From: Kitasatospora azatica KCTC 9699
Lineage (GTDB): Bacteria; Actinomycetota; Actinomycetes; Streptomycetales; Streptomycetaceae
Assembly: GCF_000744785.1 (NCBI RefSeq)
Contig: NZ_JQMO01000003.1
Coordinates: forward strand, 2,852,001-2,916,000
Length of the DNA stretch: 64,000 nt
Reading direction: 5' to 3'
This document shows positions 27,528 to 36,645 of this stretch, piece after piece (within the stretch, counting starts at the first letter, position 1; the number at the start of each line of letters is the position of its first letter). The position numbers were made by a program, and so were the translations under genes. The notes beneath the pieces are model-generated. The model did not search any database. It was not told where the DNA came from and saw nothing but the letters and a program-made list of their open reading frames with translations.

Positions 27528-29744
27528 ATGCAGCTAGCAGCGATCGTCATCTCGCTGATCATTACCGTGATCGGCATCGCGCTCGCCACTCGCGCGGGCA
27601 TGTACATCTACAAGGTCGTCACGACCGGGCAGCCGGACGCCACCCGGACCGGCCGGCCGGTCCAGCGCGCCAAGACGGTGGGCGTCGAGTTCCTCGGCCA
27701 CACCCGGATGAACCGCTGGGGGATCGTCGGCGTCGCGCACTGGTTCGTCGCGGTCGGCTTCTTCAGCCTCTTCCTCACCATCGTCAACGCCTTCGGCCAG
27801 CTCTTCGACGTCAACTTCGTGCTGCCGGTGCTCGGCGACTGGCTGCCGTACGAGCTGTTCGTCGAGTTCGTCGGCACCTTCACCGTCCTCGGCATCGCGA
27901 CCCTGATGGTGATCCGGCTGCTCAGCCTGCCCTCCCGGGCCGGCCGCAAGTCCCGGTTCGCCGGCTCGATCGCCTGGCAGGCCTTCTACGTCGAGTACAC
28001 GATCCTCGGCATCGGCATCTGCATCATGCTGCTGCGCGGCCTGGAGGGGGCGCTGACCGGCGTCACCTCCTACGAGGCGAAGTACCTGGTCTCGTACCCG
28101 CTGGTGGCCGCCTTCGGCAGCCTCTCGCACGCCACCGTGGTCAACCTGATCTACATCGTCGCGATGGTGAAGATCAGCGTCTCCTTCGCCTGGGCGACCA
28201 CCATCGGCCTCAACCCCTCGATGGGTGTGGCCTGGCACCGCTTCCTGGCGTTCTTCAACATCTTCTTCAAGCGCGAGGAGGACGGCGGCGTCGCCCTCGG
28301 CGCGCTGCGCCCGATGACCAGTGGCGGCGCCCCGATCGACTTCGAGGACCCGGCCGACGACGCCGTCTTCGGCGTCTCCCAGGTCGAGCACTTCGCCTGG
28401 AAGGGCATTCTCGACTTCTCCACCTGCACCGAGTGCGGCCGTTGCCAGTCGCAGTGCCCCGCCTGGAACACCGGCAAGCCGCTCTCGCCGAAGCTGCTGA
28501 TCATGGGCCTGCGCGAGCACGCCTTCGCCAAGGCGCCGTACCTGCTGGCCGGTGGCGGCAAGGACATGGAGGGCAACGAGAAGGCGACCGCCGAGCAGCT
28601 CGCGGGTGTGCCGGCTTCGGCCCTGGCCGAGGCCGAGCGTCCGCTGATCGGCACCGCCGAGGAGAACGGCGTCATCGACCCCGACGTGCTGTGGTCCTGC
28701 ACCACCTGCGGTGCCTGCGTCGAGCAGTGCCCCGTCGACATCGAGCACATCGACCACATCGTCGACATGCGCCGCTACCAGGTGATGATCGAGAGCTCCT
28801 TCCCGACCGAGGCCGGGACGATGCTCAAGAACCTGGAGAACAAGGGCAACCCGTGGGGCATGGCCACCAAGGCCCGCCTGGACTGGGTGAAGGAGCTGAA
28901 GAAGGAGACCGGCATCGAGGTGCCGGTGATCGGCGAGGACATCGACCCCGCCGAGGTCGAGTACCTCTACTGGGTCGGTTGCGCCGGTGCGCTCGAGGAC
29001 CGCGCGAAGAAGACCACCAAGGCCTTCGCGGAGCTGCTGCACACCGCCGGCGTCCAGTTCGCCATCCTCGGCAAGGAGGAGTCCTGCACCGGTGACTCCG
29101 CCCGCCGCCTGGGCAACGAGTTCCTCTTCCAGATGCTCGGCGCGCAGAACGTCGAGACGCTGAACGCGGCGCTGGAGGACGCTCCGAAGAAGCGGATCGT
29201 CGCCACCTGCCCGCACTGCTTCAACACCATCGCCAACGAGTACCCGCAGCTCGGCGGGCACTTCGAGGTCATCCACCACACCCAGCTGCTGCAGCACCTG
29301 ATCGACGAGGGCAAGTTGGTCCCGGTCAACCCGGTCGAGGGTCTGATCACCTATCACGACCCGTGCTACCTGGGCCGCCACAACAAGGTCTACAGCCCGC
29401 CGCGCGAGATCATGGACAAGGTCCCGGGCCTGCGCCAGCAGGAGATGCACCGTCACAAGGAGCGCGGTTTCTGCTGCGGCGCCGGTGGCGCGCGGATGTG
29501 GATGGAGGAGCGGATCGGCAAGCGGATCAACACCGAGCGGGTGGACGAGGCGCTGTCGCTCAACCCCGACATCGTCTCCACCGCCTGCCCGTTCTGCCTG
29601 GTGATGCTCTCCGACTCGGTGAACGGAAAGAAGAACGAGGGTGTCGCCAAGGAACACCTCAAGGTGGTCGACGTGGCGCAGCTGCTGCTCGACTCGGTGA
29701 AGGCCACGCCGGCCGCTCCGATTGCCGAGGCTGCCGAGGTTTAG
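27528..29744 (+). CDS. Membrane-bound Fe-S oxidoreductase (HdrD/GlpC-like)
   Basis: The 738-residue protein starts with about five to six membrane helices (residues 1-250). A ferredoxin-like domain follows with two 4Fe-4S motifs, CTECGRCQSQCP and CTTCGACVEQCP, and then two CCG domains (GCAGALEDR, CPHCFNTIANEYP, HDPCYLGRHNKVY, FCCGAGGARMWMEE). Such proteins pass electrons between the membrane quinone pool and a soluble partner, as in heterodisulfide reductase or glycerol-3-phosphate dehydrogenase subunit C. The true partner is unknown. ATG 27528 has a GGAGA site. Confidence 0.85.
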   Translation: MQLAAIVISLIITVIGIALATRAGMYIYKVVTTGQPDATRTGRPVQRAKTVGVEFLGHTRMNRWGIVGVAHWFVAVGFFSLFLTIVNAFGQLFDVNFVLPVLGDWLPYELFVEFVGTFTVLGIATLMVIRLLSLPSRAGRKSRFAGSIAWQAFYVEYTILGIGICIMLLRGLEGALTGVTSYEAKYLVSYPLVAAFGSLSHATVVNLIYIVAMVKISVSFAWATTIGLNPSMGVAWHRFLAFFNIFFKREEDGGVALGALRPMTSGGAPIDFEDPADDAVFGVSQVEHFAWKGILDFSTCTECGRCQSQCPAWNTGKPLSPKLLIMGLREHAFAKAPYLLAGGGKDMEGNEKATAEQLAGVPASALAEAERPLIGTAEENGVIDPDVLWSCTTCGACVEQCPVDIEHIDHIVDMRRYQVMIESSFPTEAGTMLKNLENKGNPWGMATKARLDWVKELKKETGIEVPVIGEDIDPAEVEYLYWVGCAGALEDRAKKTTKAFAELLHTAGVQFAILGKEESCTGDSARRLGNEFLFQMLGAQNVETLNAALEDAPKKRIVATCPHCFNTIANEYPQLGGHFEVIHHTQLLQHLIDEGKLVPVNPVEGLITYHDPCYLGRHNKVYSPPREIMDKVPGLRQQEMHRHKERGFCCGAGGARMWMEERIGKRINTERVDEALSLNPDIVSTACPFCLVMLSDSVNGKKNEGVAKEHLKVVDVAQLLLDSVKATPAAPIAEAAEV

Positions 29745-29801
29745 AGCGGGAGTTCGAGGCGAGCGCGAATGTGCTTGCGGCTCGAAGCCTCACATATGAT
29801 G

Positions 29802-29832
29802 CCTGCCCCGGGTGGTATCCGCCCGGGGCAGG
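29802..29832 (+). terminator. Hairpin terminator after the Fe-S reductase gene
   Basis: A perfect 11-base stem (CCTGCCCCGGG with CCCGGGGCAGG) and a 9-base loop, about 60 bases after the stop codon. Confidence 0.8.
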
Positions 29833-29948
29833 TTGCTGCGCTGTACTACAAGCACCTCTGTACGACAAGCACCAAGCACCCAAGCGACGGTCCTGGCAAC
29901 ACTCCACAGGCCAGGTCGCTGACCGGAACCAAGGGGAGAAACCCACAG

Positions 29949-31091
29949 ATGACCCAGGCGATCATGCTGGTCGGCGGTCAGGGCACTCGGCTGCGCCCGC
30001 TCACCACGCACACCCCGAAGCCCATGCTCCCGGTCGCCGGTGTGCCGTTCATCGCGCACCAGCTGGCCCGGGCAGCGGCGGCGGGCGTGACCCGCGTGGT
30101 GCTGGCCACCTCCTACCTGGCCGAGGTCTTCGAGGAGCACTTCGCCGACGGGTCGCCGTACGGGCTCGAGCTGGTCTACCTCACCGAGGTCGAGCCGCTC
30201 GGCACCGGTGGCGCGATCCGCAACGCCGCCGAGGGCCTGACCTGCGGCCCGGACGAGCCGGTGCTCATCTTCAACGGCGACATCCTCTCCGGCCTGGACA
30301 TCGCGGCGCTGCGGGACGGCCACGTGGCCGCCGGCGCCGACGTCACCCTGCACCTGACCCGGGTCGAGGACCCGCGCGCCTTCGGCCTGGTCCCGACCGA
30401 CGAGGCCGGCCGGGTGCTGGAGTTCCTGGAGAAGCCGGAGACCCCCGAGCAGATCGTCACCGACCAGATCAACGCCGGGTGCTACGTGTTCACCCGATCG
30501 GTGATCGACCGGATCCCGGCCGGCCGGGTGGTCTCGGTCGAGCGCGAGACCTTCCCGGAGCTGCTGGAGACCGGCGCCCTGGTCCGCGGCGTGGTCGACA
30601 CCTCGTACTGGCTGGACCTCGGCACCCCCGCCGCCTTCGTGCGCGGCTCGGCCGACCTGGTGCTCGGCCGGGTCGACTCGCCCGCCGTCCCCGGCCCGAC
30701 CGGTGAGGCCCTGCTGCTGCCCGGCGCCACCGTCGACCCCGCCGCCGTGCTCAGCTCCGGCACCGTGATCGCCGACGGCGCCTCGGTCGCGGCCGGTGCG
30801 ATCGTCGAGGGCAGCGTCGTGCTGCCCGGCGCGGTGATCAGCGCGGACGCCGTGGTGAAGGACTCGATCGTGGGCGCCTTCGCGGTGATCGGGGACCGTA
30901 CCGTGCTGGACGGCGCGGTGATCGGCGACGGCGCCGTGGTCGAGTCCGACAACGAGCTGCCGAACGGCATCCGGATCGCCTGCGGCACCCGCCTGCCGGT
31001 GGGCGCGGTGCGCACCACCGCGGGCCCCGGCGGCTGCCCCGCCGGCGAGTCCTCGGCGGCGACCGTGCACGGCTCGGTGCTGCAGAAGTAG
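29949..31091 (+). CDS. NDP-sugar pyrophosphorylase (mannose-1-phosphate guanylyltransferase type)
   Basis: The 380-residue protein begins with the nucleotidyltransferase signature (VGGQGTRLRPLTTHTPKPMLP) and ends with left-handed beta-helix hexapeptide repeats (VIADGASVAAGAIVEGSV and similar). These enzymes make GDP-mannose or related NDP-sugars for cell wall glycans. The exact nucleotide and sugar cannot be set from sequence. ATG 29949 lies behind a GGGGAGA site; upstream in-frame starts lack one. Confidence 0.85.
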   Translation: MTQAIMLVGGQGTRLRPLTTHTPKPMLPVAGVPFIAHQLARAAAAGVTRVVLATSYLAEVFEEHFADGSPYGLELVYLTEVEPLGTGGAIRNAAEGLTCGPDEPVLIFNGDILSGLDIAALRDGHVAAGADVTLHLTRVEDPRAFGLVPTDEAGRVLEFLEKPETPEQIVTDQINAGCYVFTRSVIDRIPAGRVVSVERETFPELLETGALVRGVVDTSYWLDLGTPAAFVRGSADLVLGRVDSPAVPGPTGEALLLPGATVDPAAVLSSGTVIADGASVAAGAIVEGSVVLPGAVISADAVVKDSIVGAFAVIGDRTVLDGAVIGDGAVVESDNELPNGIRIACGTRLPVGAVRTTAGPGGCPAGESSAATVHGSVLQK

Positions 31092-31199
31092 TACCGACCG
31101 GCTCCTGCGGCGGGGCTGCGGCGCCGGTGTGCGTCACAGCCCTGCTGCAACCCGCCGGGTGTCCGGGCCGCCGTTCGGCTTTCCGGGTACCTTCGGAGG

Positions 31200-31976
31200 G
31201 TGGCTGGCAACGGGTATCAGAGCGGGTGGGGCGGGGCGCCGTCCGGGGGCGAACAGTACGGCGGTGACCAGTACGGCGGTCCGTACCAGGGGGACCAGCC
31301 GGGGTTCACCCGGGAGTTCCCGGCAGGCGGGGCGGACGGGTATCCGGAACCCGCTCACGACCTCGGGTACGAGCAGGCGGAGAGCGTCGCCACCTACCGG
31401 GCCGGCGCCCGCACCGCGCCGCGGGCCAGCGGTCCGCGACCGCGCTGGCGGGAGCTGCTGACCGGCCTCTACCGGTCGCCGAACCGCACCTTCGACCTGA
31501 CCCGCGACCACCAGCTCTGGCTGCCCGCCGTCACCGTCTCACTGCTCTACGGCGTGCTCGCGGTGCTCGGCTTCGGCGACACCCACAACGAGGTGGTCAG
31601 CTCCACCTTCACGGTCGCCGCCTGGTCGCTGGCCGGGGCGGCCATCGGCTTCACGCTGGCCGGCCTGATGCTCGGCTCGGTGACCTACGCGCTGGCCCGC
31701 CAGCTCGGCGGCGACGGCCCGTTGGCGTCCACCGTGGGCCTGGCGGTGCTGATCGGCTGGACCACGGACGTGCCACGGCTGCTGCTCGCGCTCTTCCTGC
31801 CGTCCGGCAACCCGGTGGTGCAGGCGCTCGGCTGGGCGAGCTGGCTGCTCTGCGCCGGCCTGCTGACCGCCATGGTCCGCCGGGTGCACGACCTACCCTG
31901 GGGCAAGGCCGCCGGTGCGGCATCCCTGCAGCTGCTCGCCCTGCTGGTGCTGATCAAGCTGCCGACACTCGGCTGA
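31200..31976 (+). CDS. Yip1-domain membrane protein
   Basis: The 258-residue protein has a Gly/Tyr-rich disordered N-terminus (about 90 residues, with QYGGDQYGGPYQGDQ repeats), then five hydrophobic helices typical of the Yip1 family. Bacterial Yip1 proteins have no clear role. The start GTG 31200 directly follows a GGAGG sequence, which is unusually close; a slightly later start is possible. Confidence 0.7.
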   Translation: MAGNGYQSGWGGAPSGGEQYGGDQYGGPYQGDQPGFTREFPAGGADGYPEPAHDLGYEQAESVATYRAGARTAPRASGPRPRWRELLTGLYRSPNRTFDLTRDHQLWLPAVTVSLLYGVLAVLGFGDTHNEVVSSTFTVAAWSLAGAAIGFTLAGLMLGSVTYALARQLGGDGPLASTVGLAVLIGWTTDVPRLLLALFLPSGNPVVQALGWASWLLCAGLLTAMVRRVHDLPWGKAAGAASLQLLALLVLIKLPTLG

Positions 31977-32018
31977 TCTTCCCCACCCTGTCTGCGTGTT
32001 CACCTACGGAGTTCCTGA

Positions 32019-32924
32019 ATGACCCTCCCCACCACCCGAGTCAGCTTCCCCGGCGGGGCGGTGACCGGCGAGTCCACCGTGCTCGCCGTCCACCCGCTCG
32101 GCGACGGCCGGTTCGGCCTCGTCACCGCCGAGACCCCGTTCCACCCGCTCGACCACACCTGGCCCGACCAGCCCGCCGACACCGGCACGCTGACCGTGGC
32201 GGGCACCGAGCTGGCTGTGGTGGACTGCCTGACCGGCGCGGTGGGCCCCGACAGCGACGAGCTGCTGGTCGGCGCGGACATTCCGGTGCGGCGCGGTGAC
32301 GAGGCCTGGTCCTGGCTGGTGCTGCACGTGCTCGCGGGCGACCCCGCCGCGGCGGTCGGCGGCGAACTGCTCGGCGCCGAGGTCGCCCTGGCGGTGGACG
32401 CCGAACGCCGGCTCGCCGTCTCCGCCGCGCACACCGGCTGCCACCTGCTCGCGCTCGCCCTCAACGAGGCGCTGGCTCCGCGCTGGCGCAAGGACCCGGG
32501 CCGCGCGGACGCCTTCGGCAACCCCGACTTCGACAGCCTCGCGATGGCCTCCTCGGTGATGGACACCGAGGCCAGCACCGACGTCTACCGGCTGGGCAAG
32601 TCGCTGCGCAAGAAGGGCTTCACGGTCGACGCGGTCGAGGAGCTGCCGGCTCTGGCCGAGGCGCTCCCGGCGATCACCGCCGCCGTCAACGAGCGGCTGG
32701 CCGGCTGGGTCGCCGCCGACGCCCCGGTGCGGATCGAGGTCCCCGGCCCCGAACTGACCGCCCGCCGCCGCTGGCTGTGCGAGCTGCCGGCCGGCTCGGC
32801 GGCCATCGCCTGCGGTGGCAGCCACCTCCACCGTCTGGGTCAACTCTCCTCGCTGGAGACCGAGTTGACCCTCTCTGACGACGGATCAGAGCTCACCGCG
32901 GTGACCCGCCCGAAGCGGATCTGA
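32019..32924 (+). CDS. AlaX-like aminoacyl-tRNA editing/metal-dependent hydrolase
   Basis: The 301-residue protein resembles the second additional domain of alanyl- and threonyl-tRNA synthetases. The zinc motifs are HTGCH (about residues 140-144, HxxxH) and CGGSH (about 267-271, CxxxH). Stand-alone members clear mischarged tRNA. The long N-terminal beta-barrel part (residues 1-120) fits AlaX-M/L. Annotation in relatives is often just metal-dependent hydrolase. It converges on dcd with only 12 bases between stop codons. Confidence 0.7.
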   Translation: MTLPTTRVSFPGGAVTGESTVLAVHPLGDGRFGLVTAETPFHPLDHTWPDQPADTGTLTVAGTELAVVDCLTGAVGPDSDELLVGADIPVRRGDEAWSWLVLHVLAGDPAAAVGGELLGAEVALAVDAERRLAVSAAHTGCHLLALALNEALAPRWRKDPGRADAFGNPDFDSLAMASSVMDTEASTDVYRLGKSLRKKGFTVDAVEELPALAEALPAITAAVNERLAGWVAADAPVRIEVPGPELTARRRWLCELPAGSAAIACGGSHLHRLGQLSSLETELTLSDDGSELTAVTRPKRI

Positions 32925-32936
32925 TCCGACTGCGCC

Positions 32937-33512
32937 CTACACCTTGGTCTGGTGGAAGTTGAGGTAGGACCGCGAGGGCGTCGGCCCGCGCTGCCCCTGG
33001 TAGCGCGAGCCGTACCGCTCCGAGCCGTACGGGTGCTCGGAGGGCGAGGAGAGCCGGAACAGGCAGAGCTGCCCGATCTTCATCCCCGGGTACAGCTTGA
33101 TCGGCAGCGTCGCGACGTTCGACAGCTCCAGCGTCACGTGCCCGCTGAACCCCGGGTCGATGAAGCCGGCCGTCGAGTGCGTCAGCAGCCCCAGCCGTCC
33201 CAGGCTCGACTTGCCCTCCAGCCGGGAGGCGACGTCGTCCGGCAGCGAGATCACCTCGTAGGTGGACGCGAGCACGAACTCGCCCGGGTGCAGGATGAAC
33301 GGCTCCTCGCCCTCCGGCTCCACCAGCCTGGTGAGGTCCGGCTGCTCCTGCGAGGGATCGATGTGCGGGTACCGGTGGTTCTCGAACACCCGGAAGAAGC
33401 GGTCCAGCCGCACGTCGATGCTGGAGGGCTGGATCATGGCAGGGTCGAACGGGTCGAGCACGACCCGGCCCTTGTCGATCTCATTGCGGATGTCTTTGTC
33501 GGAGAGCAGCAC
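32937..33512 (-). CDS. dcd: dCTP deaminase
   Basis: The 191-residue protein has MIQPSSIDVRLD, HPGEFVLASTYE, the catalytic KSSLGRLGLLTHSTAGFIDPGFSGHVTLEL block and the C-terminal SRYQGQRGPTPSRSYLNF tail. Dcd converts dCTP to dUTP for dTTP synthesis. GTG 33512 gives the usual length; longer upstream reads are spurious. Confidence 0.95.
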   Translation of the reverse strand: MLLSDKDIRNEIDKGRVVLDPFDPAMIQPSSIDVRLDRFFRVFENHRYPHIDPSQEQPDLTRLVEPEGEEPFILHPGEFVLASTYEVISLPDDVASRLEGKSSLGRLGLLTHSTAGFIDPGFSGHVTLELSNVATLPIKLYPGMKIGQLCLFRLSSPSEHPYGSERYGSRYQGQRGPTPSRSYLNFHQTKV

Positions 33513-33624
33513 GCCACGAGAGTACGTGCTCGCAGGCCGACACCCAATTCTCGTCGGCCGCAACGGCGCCTCGGGCCCCTCCCGGCCATCCGCCCGGAAG
33601 GGGCCCCGCCCGTCTCCCGCGCCG

Positions 33625-33828
33625 CTACGCGAGCCGCAGCGCCCGGGCCAACTGGCCCTCCGACAGCGCGCTCACATCCGCCGGCACCGCACTGCGCAAC
33701 CGCCCGCACTGCGGACACCGGATCAACCGCCCCGGCCCGAGCCGTCCGGCCCCGAGATTCTGCATCGGGAACGTGCTGGTACTGAACAGGTGCCCCTCAG
33801 CACAACGAACAACGGTCCGCCGCTCCAT
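33625..33828 (-). CDS. Small zinc-ribbon protein
   Basis: This 67-residue protein has VRCAEGHLFS near the N-terminus and LIRCPQCGRLRSAV later, giving a C/H and CxxC pattern able to bind zinc. The end (ALSEGQLARALRLA) is helical. ATG 33828 lies four bases after GGAAGGGG. Function is unknown; such proteins are common in Streptomyces. Confidence 0.7.
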   Translation of the reverse strand: MERRTVVRCAEGHLFSTSTFPMQNLGAGRLGPGRLIRCPQCGRLRSAVPADVSALSEGQLARALRLA

Positions 33829-33857
33829 TGATCCCCTTCCCACACTGCTTCCCACAC

Positions 33858-33890
33858 ACTGCACTGCTCTGCATTGCACTGCACTGCACT
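33858..33890. repeat. CTGCA-type pentamer tract
   Basis: A short low-complexity run of CTGCA/CTGCT/TTGCA units lies in the gap before tRNA-Gly, upstream of the zinc-ribbon gene. Confidence 0.6.
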
Positions 33891-34038
33891 TGCCCCAACC
33901 GCGGCCCGCACCGCACCGCGCCAGCGTCACATTAGGGGATCTTCCGGACATCCCTCACCAGGGCTCGCCGGTGTGCAGCACGGCGGATGGGATGGGGTAG
34001 CATGGTGCATGATCGAGCCGTTCCTGACGGATCGTCAC

Positions 34039-34109
34039 GCGGGCGTAGTTTAATGGTAGAACATGAGCTTCCCAAGCTTATAGCGCGAGTTCGATTCTCG
34101 TCGCCCGCT
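34039..34109 (+). tRNA. tRNA-Gly (anticodon CCC)
   Basis: The 71-base sequence folds as a cloverleaf: acceptor stem GCGGGCG/CGCCCGC, D arm with GTTT and GAAC, anticodon stem TGAGC/GCTTA around loop TTCCCAA (anticodon CCC), and T arm GCGAG/CTCGT with TTCGATT. CCA is not encoded. A hairpin terminator follows. It borders the biosynthetic cluster downstream. Confidence 0.95.
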
Positions 34110-34116
34110 CAGAAGG

Positions 34117-34145
34117 AAAGCCCCAGGTCAACGGCCTGGGGCTTT
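34117..34145 (+). terminator. Terminator after tRNA-Gly
   Basis: A perfect 11-base stem (AAAGCCCCAGG with CCTGGGGCTTT) and a 7-base loop, followed by a short T-containing tract. Confidence 0.85.
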
Positions 34146-34520
34146 CTTGCTGTCCGGACCAGTCCGAGCAGGTCGTCGGCCGGCGGCTCGCTCGTTGCCC
34201 GGAGTTCGGCTGGGAGTAAAAGTCGTATGCGTGATCGATTTCAGGCGGCCGGCGGATTCGGCCAAGATGTTGAAAACTTTAGCAAAGTCACTTGACTTAA
34301 TTTTTTCGTTAATCTCAGCGGTATGTCGGAGCCGGTATCTAAAATCGCTCATACGGTACCAATCGGGGCATCTCGATATTTGAGATGATCGTGGGCGTAC
34401 TCTCCAAAGTCGTGTTAGTGTCTAAAGTGTTCTGAACTGATCAAAGTTAAGATCGGTGCGAGCGGCACGCTTCTGTTAACGGCATGGAAACGATTCTGGC
34501 TGCTTGAATGGGGGATGTGT
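34146..34520. other. AT-rich 375-base control region before the SARP gene
   Basis: No gene is seen. The stretch 34255-34480 is far lower in GC than its surroundings, as expected for a regulated promoter or for sequence at a transfer boundary next to a tRNA. CGGTATGT at 34319-34326 equals one half of a gamma-butyrolactone receptor box, but the other half is not convincing. Confidence 0.5.
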
Positions 34521-35339
34521 ATGGTCGAGATATCAGCGCGAGTTCTCGGCGAGCTTTCGGTGCGAGCCGGCGGGCGGGATGCCGCGCCGAGTGCACCAAA
34601 GCCGCGGCAGGTCCTGGCGCTCCTGGCGATCAACGCGAACCGGCTGATCCATACCTCTGACTTCTACCGCGAGCTGTGGGGCGACCGCCCGCCCAGAACT
34701 GCCGCGGCGACGCTGCAGACCTATGTCGGGCAGCTGCGGCGGTCCCTCTCGGAGGCGCTGGGCGTGACCCCGCAGGCGGCCTCGGAGACCATGCTGATCA
34801 CCCAGCCCGGCGGATACGTCCTGCGGGTGGCCGCGGAGCACCTCGACCTCGAGCAATACCGCCAGGTCCTGGCGCGGGCGGAGGAATCCAGGCGTTCCCA
34901 GAAAATGGAGGAGGCGGTCTTCTGCTATCGGTCGGCTATTGATCTCTGGCGTGGTCCGGCGCTGGCCGACATCAACTGCGGGCCAATTCTGCGGGCCTGG
35001 GCCGATCGTTTCAACGAAGGTCGCCTGAATGCCACGGAGCAGCTGATCGCACTGGAGCTGCAGCTGGGGCGCCCGCTGAATGTGCTGAGTGATCTGCGGG
35101 AGCTGACCGCGCACCATCCGTTCCACGAGAACGTACACGGGCAACTCATGATCGCACTGTTCCAGGCGGGCCGCCGGAGCGAGGCGCTGGAGATCTACCG
35201 CACGTTACGCCAACGTATCGTCGACGAGCTGGGAATGGAGCCCTCCGCTTATCTGACGCTGCTGCAGCAGGAGATCATTCGGTCCGGGCCGCAGCGGCGC
35301 GGGCCCATCGCCTACCGCGACATGAAGTTCTCCGCCTGA
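34521..35339 (+). CDS. SARP-family pathway activator
   Basis: The 272-residue protein has an OmpR-type DNA-binding domain (RVLGELSVRAGGRDA, QVLALLAINANRLIHTSDFYRELWGD) and a bacterial transcriptional activation domain (YRQVLARAEESR, ALELQLGRPLNVLSDLRELTAHHP, GRRSEALEIYRTLRQRIVDELGMEPS). SARPs activate antibiotic clusters by binding direct repeats near target promoters. It contains a TTA leucine codon at 35205-35207, so translation should depend on the bldA tRNA. ATG 34521 follows GGGGG by six bases; ATG 34515 is also possible. Confidence 0.9.
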   Translation: MVEISARVLGELSVRAGGRDAAPSAPKPRQVLALLAINANRLIHTSDFYRELWGDRPPRTAAATLQTYVGQLRRSLSEALGVTPQAASETMLITQPGGYVLRVAAEHLDLEQYRQVLARAEESRRSQKMEEAVFCYRSAIDLWRGPALADINCGPILRAWADRFNEGRLNATEQLIALELQLGRPLNVLSDLRELTAHHPFHENVHGQLMIALFQAGRRSEALEIYRTLRQRIVDELGMEPSAYLTLLQQEIIRSGPQRRGPIAYRDMKFSA

Positions 35340-35376
35340 CAGGTTCTTCGCCTGACCCGTTCTCCACCTGATGGAG

Positions 35377-36645
35377 TCACCGCCGGCGACGGATCAGCTC
35401 CCCGGCGAGCAGCACCAGCAGAGCCGCGGCAGCCATCGCGATCCCGACCACGCAGACGCTGGGCCACCCCCCATGCGTCCAGGCGAATCCCGCCGCGGTC
35501 GATCCTGCGGCGCCGCCCAGGAAGTAGCTCGTCATGTAGATCGTGGTGACCCGGCTTCGCGAGTCGGCGGCGCCCGCGAACACCACGGTCTGGTTGGTGA
35601 TGTGGGCCCCCTGAGCGGCGAAGTCCAGTACCAGGATGGCCGACACGAGAACCGCGAGCTCCCCCGAGAGCGAGTGCGCCCCGGTGAAGGTGAGCACGAT
35701 CAGCGCGAAGGCGGCCGCCGTCACGGTCCGACTCAGACCGCGGTCGGCCAGCCGGCCGGCGAACGAGGCACCGATCGCGCCGGCGACGCCGAGCAGCCCC
35801 AACAGCCCGATGGCCGGGGCGCCGTAATGGTAGGGCGCCGCGGAGAGCCGTAGCGGCAGCGCGGTCCAGAACACGTTGAAGGTGCCGAAGCCGAGGGCGC
35901 CGTAGAGGGAACGCTCGATGATCACCGGCCGGGCCCTGACCAGCGGGCCGAGCGAGGTGAACAGTCGGGCGTACCCGCGCAGCGTCAGACCACTGCCCTG
36001 CGCGCCGCTCCCCGCGCCGCGGGTGGGCACCACCCGGCGGACGGCGACCGTCATGCCGATGGTGAGGACGGCGGCCACCCAGTAGACCGACCGCCAGCCG
36101 GCCAGGCCGGCCAGCGCGCCGGCGAAGGTGCGGCAGAGCAGCGCGCCGAGGATGAGTCCGGTCATCACCGTCCCCACCACGCGCCCGCGTTGCCGCTGCG
36201 GCGCCAGTTCGGCGGCCTGCGGGACGATCACCATGGCGGACACGCTGACCAGGCCCAACAGCCCGTAGAACAACGGCAGCAGGGCGCTCGAGGCGAGTGG
36301 CAGCAGCGCCAGTACGACGGCCGCCGCGCTCATCAGGCAGGTCAGCAGCTTCCGGCGGTCCAGTACGTCCCCGAGCGGGACCAGTCCGAACAGGCCTGCG
36401 GCGTAACCGATCTGGGTGCTGGACACGGCCGGTGCCAGCGCGGCCGGGGCGATGTGCAGGTCGGCAGCCATCACCGGGACCAGCGGCTGGATGTAGTAGA
36501 GGTTGGCGACGCTCAGCCCGCAGCCGGCGGCCAGCACCACAATGGTGGCGCGTCGCAGGCCGCCTGACCGGTTCTCGGTTTTCGCCGGGGGTGGTGCGGC
36601 CGAGCCCTGGGCCCCGGCCGCACCACCCCCTACCGCCTGGGTCAC
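35377..36645 (-). CDS. MFS transporter
   Basis: The 422-residue protein has about 12 membrane helices and a loop motif (GLVPLGDVLDRRKLLT) between helices 2 and 3, as in drug-efflux members of the major facilitator superfamily. It is translationally coupled to the SDR gene upstream (GTGA overlap). It probably exports the cluster product or an intermediate; this is inference. GTG 36645 is the start; longer reads are not family-like. Confidence 0.85.
   Translation of the reverse strand: MTQAVGGGAAGAQGSAAPPPAKTENRSGGLRRATIVVLAAGCGLSVANLYYIQPLVPVMAADLHIAPAALAPAVSSTQIGYAAGLFGLVPLGDVLDRRKLLTCLMSAAAVVLALLPLASSALLPLFYGLLGLVSVSAMVIVPQAAELAPQRQRGRVVGTVMTGLILGALLCRTFAGALAGLAGWRSVYWVAAVLTIGMTVAVRRVVPTRGAGSGAQGSGLTLRGYARLFTSLGPLVRARPVIIERSLYGALGFGTFNVFWTALPLRLSAAPYHYGAPAIGLLGLLGVAGAIGASFAGRLADRGLSRTVTAAAFALIVLTFTGAHSLSGELAVLVSAILVLDFAAQGAHITNQTVVFAGAADSRSRVTTIYMTSYFLGGAAGSTAAGFAWTHGGWPSVCVVGIAMAAAALLVLLAGELIRRRR

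Noticed and set aside
34319..34326. Half-site CGGTATGT of a butyrolactone receptor box before the SARP gene
   Set aside because: Only one arm matches. The other arm is too degenerate, and no receptor gene is in view, so I did not call it an operator.
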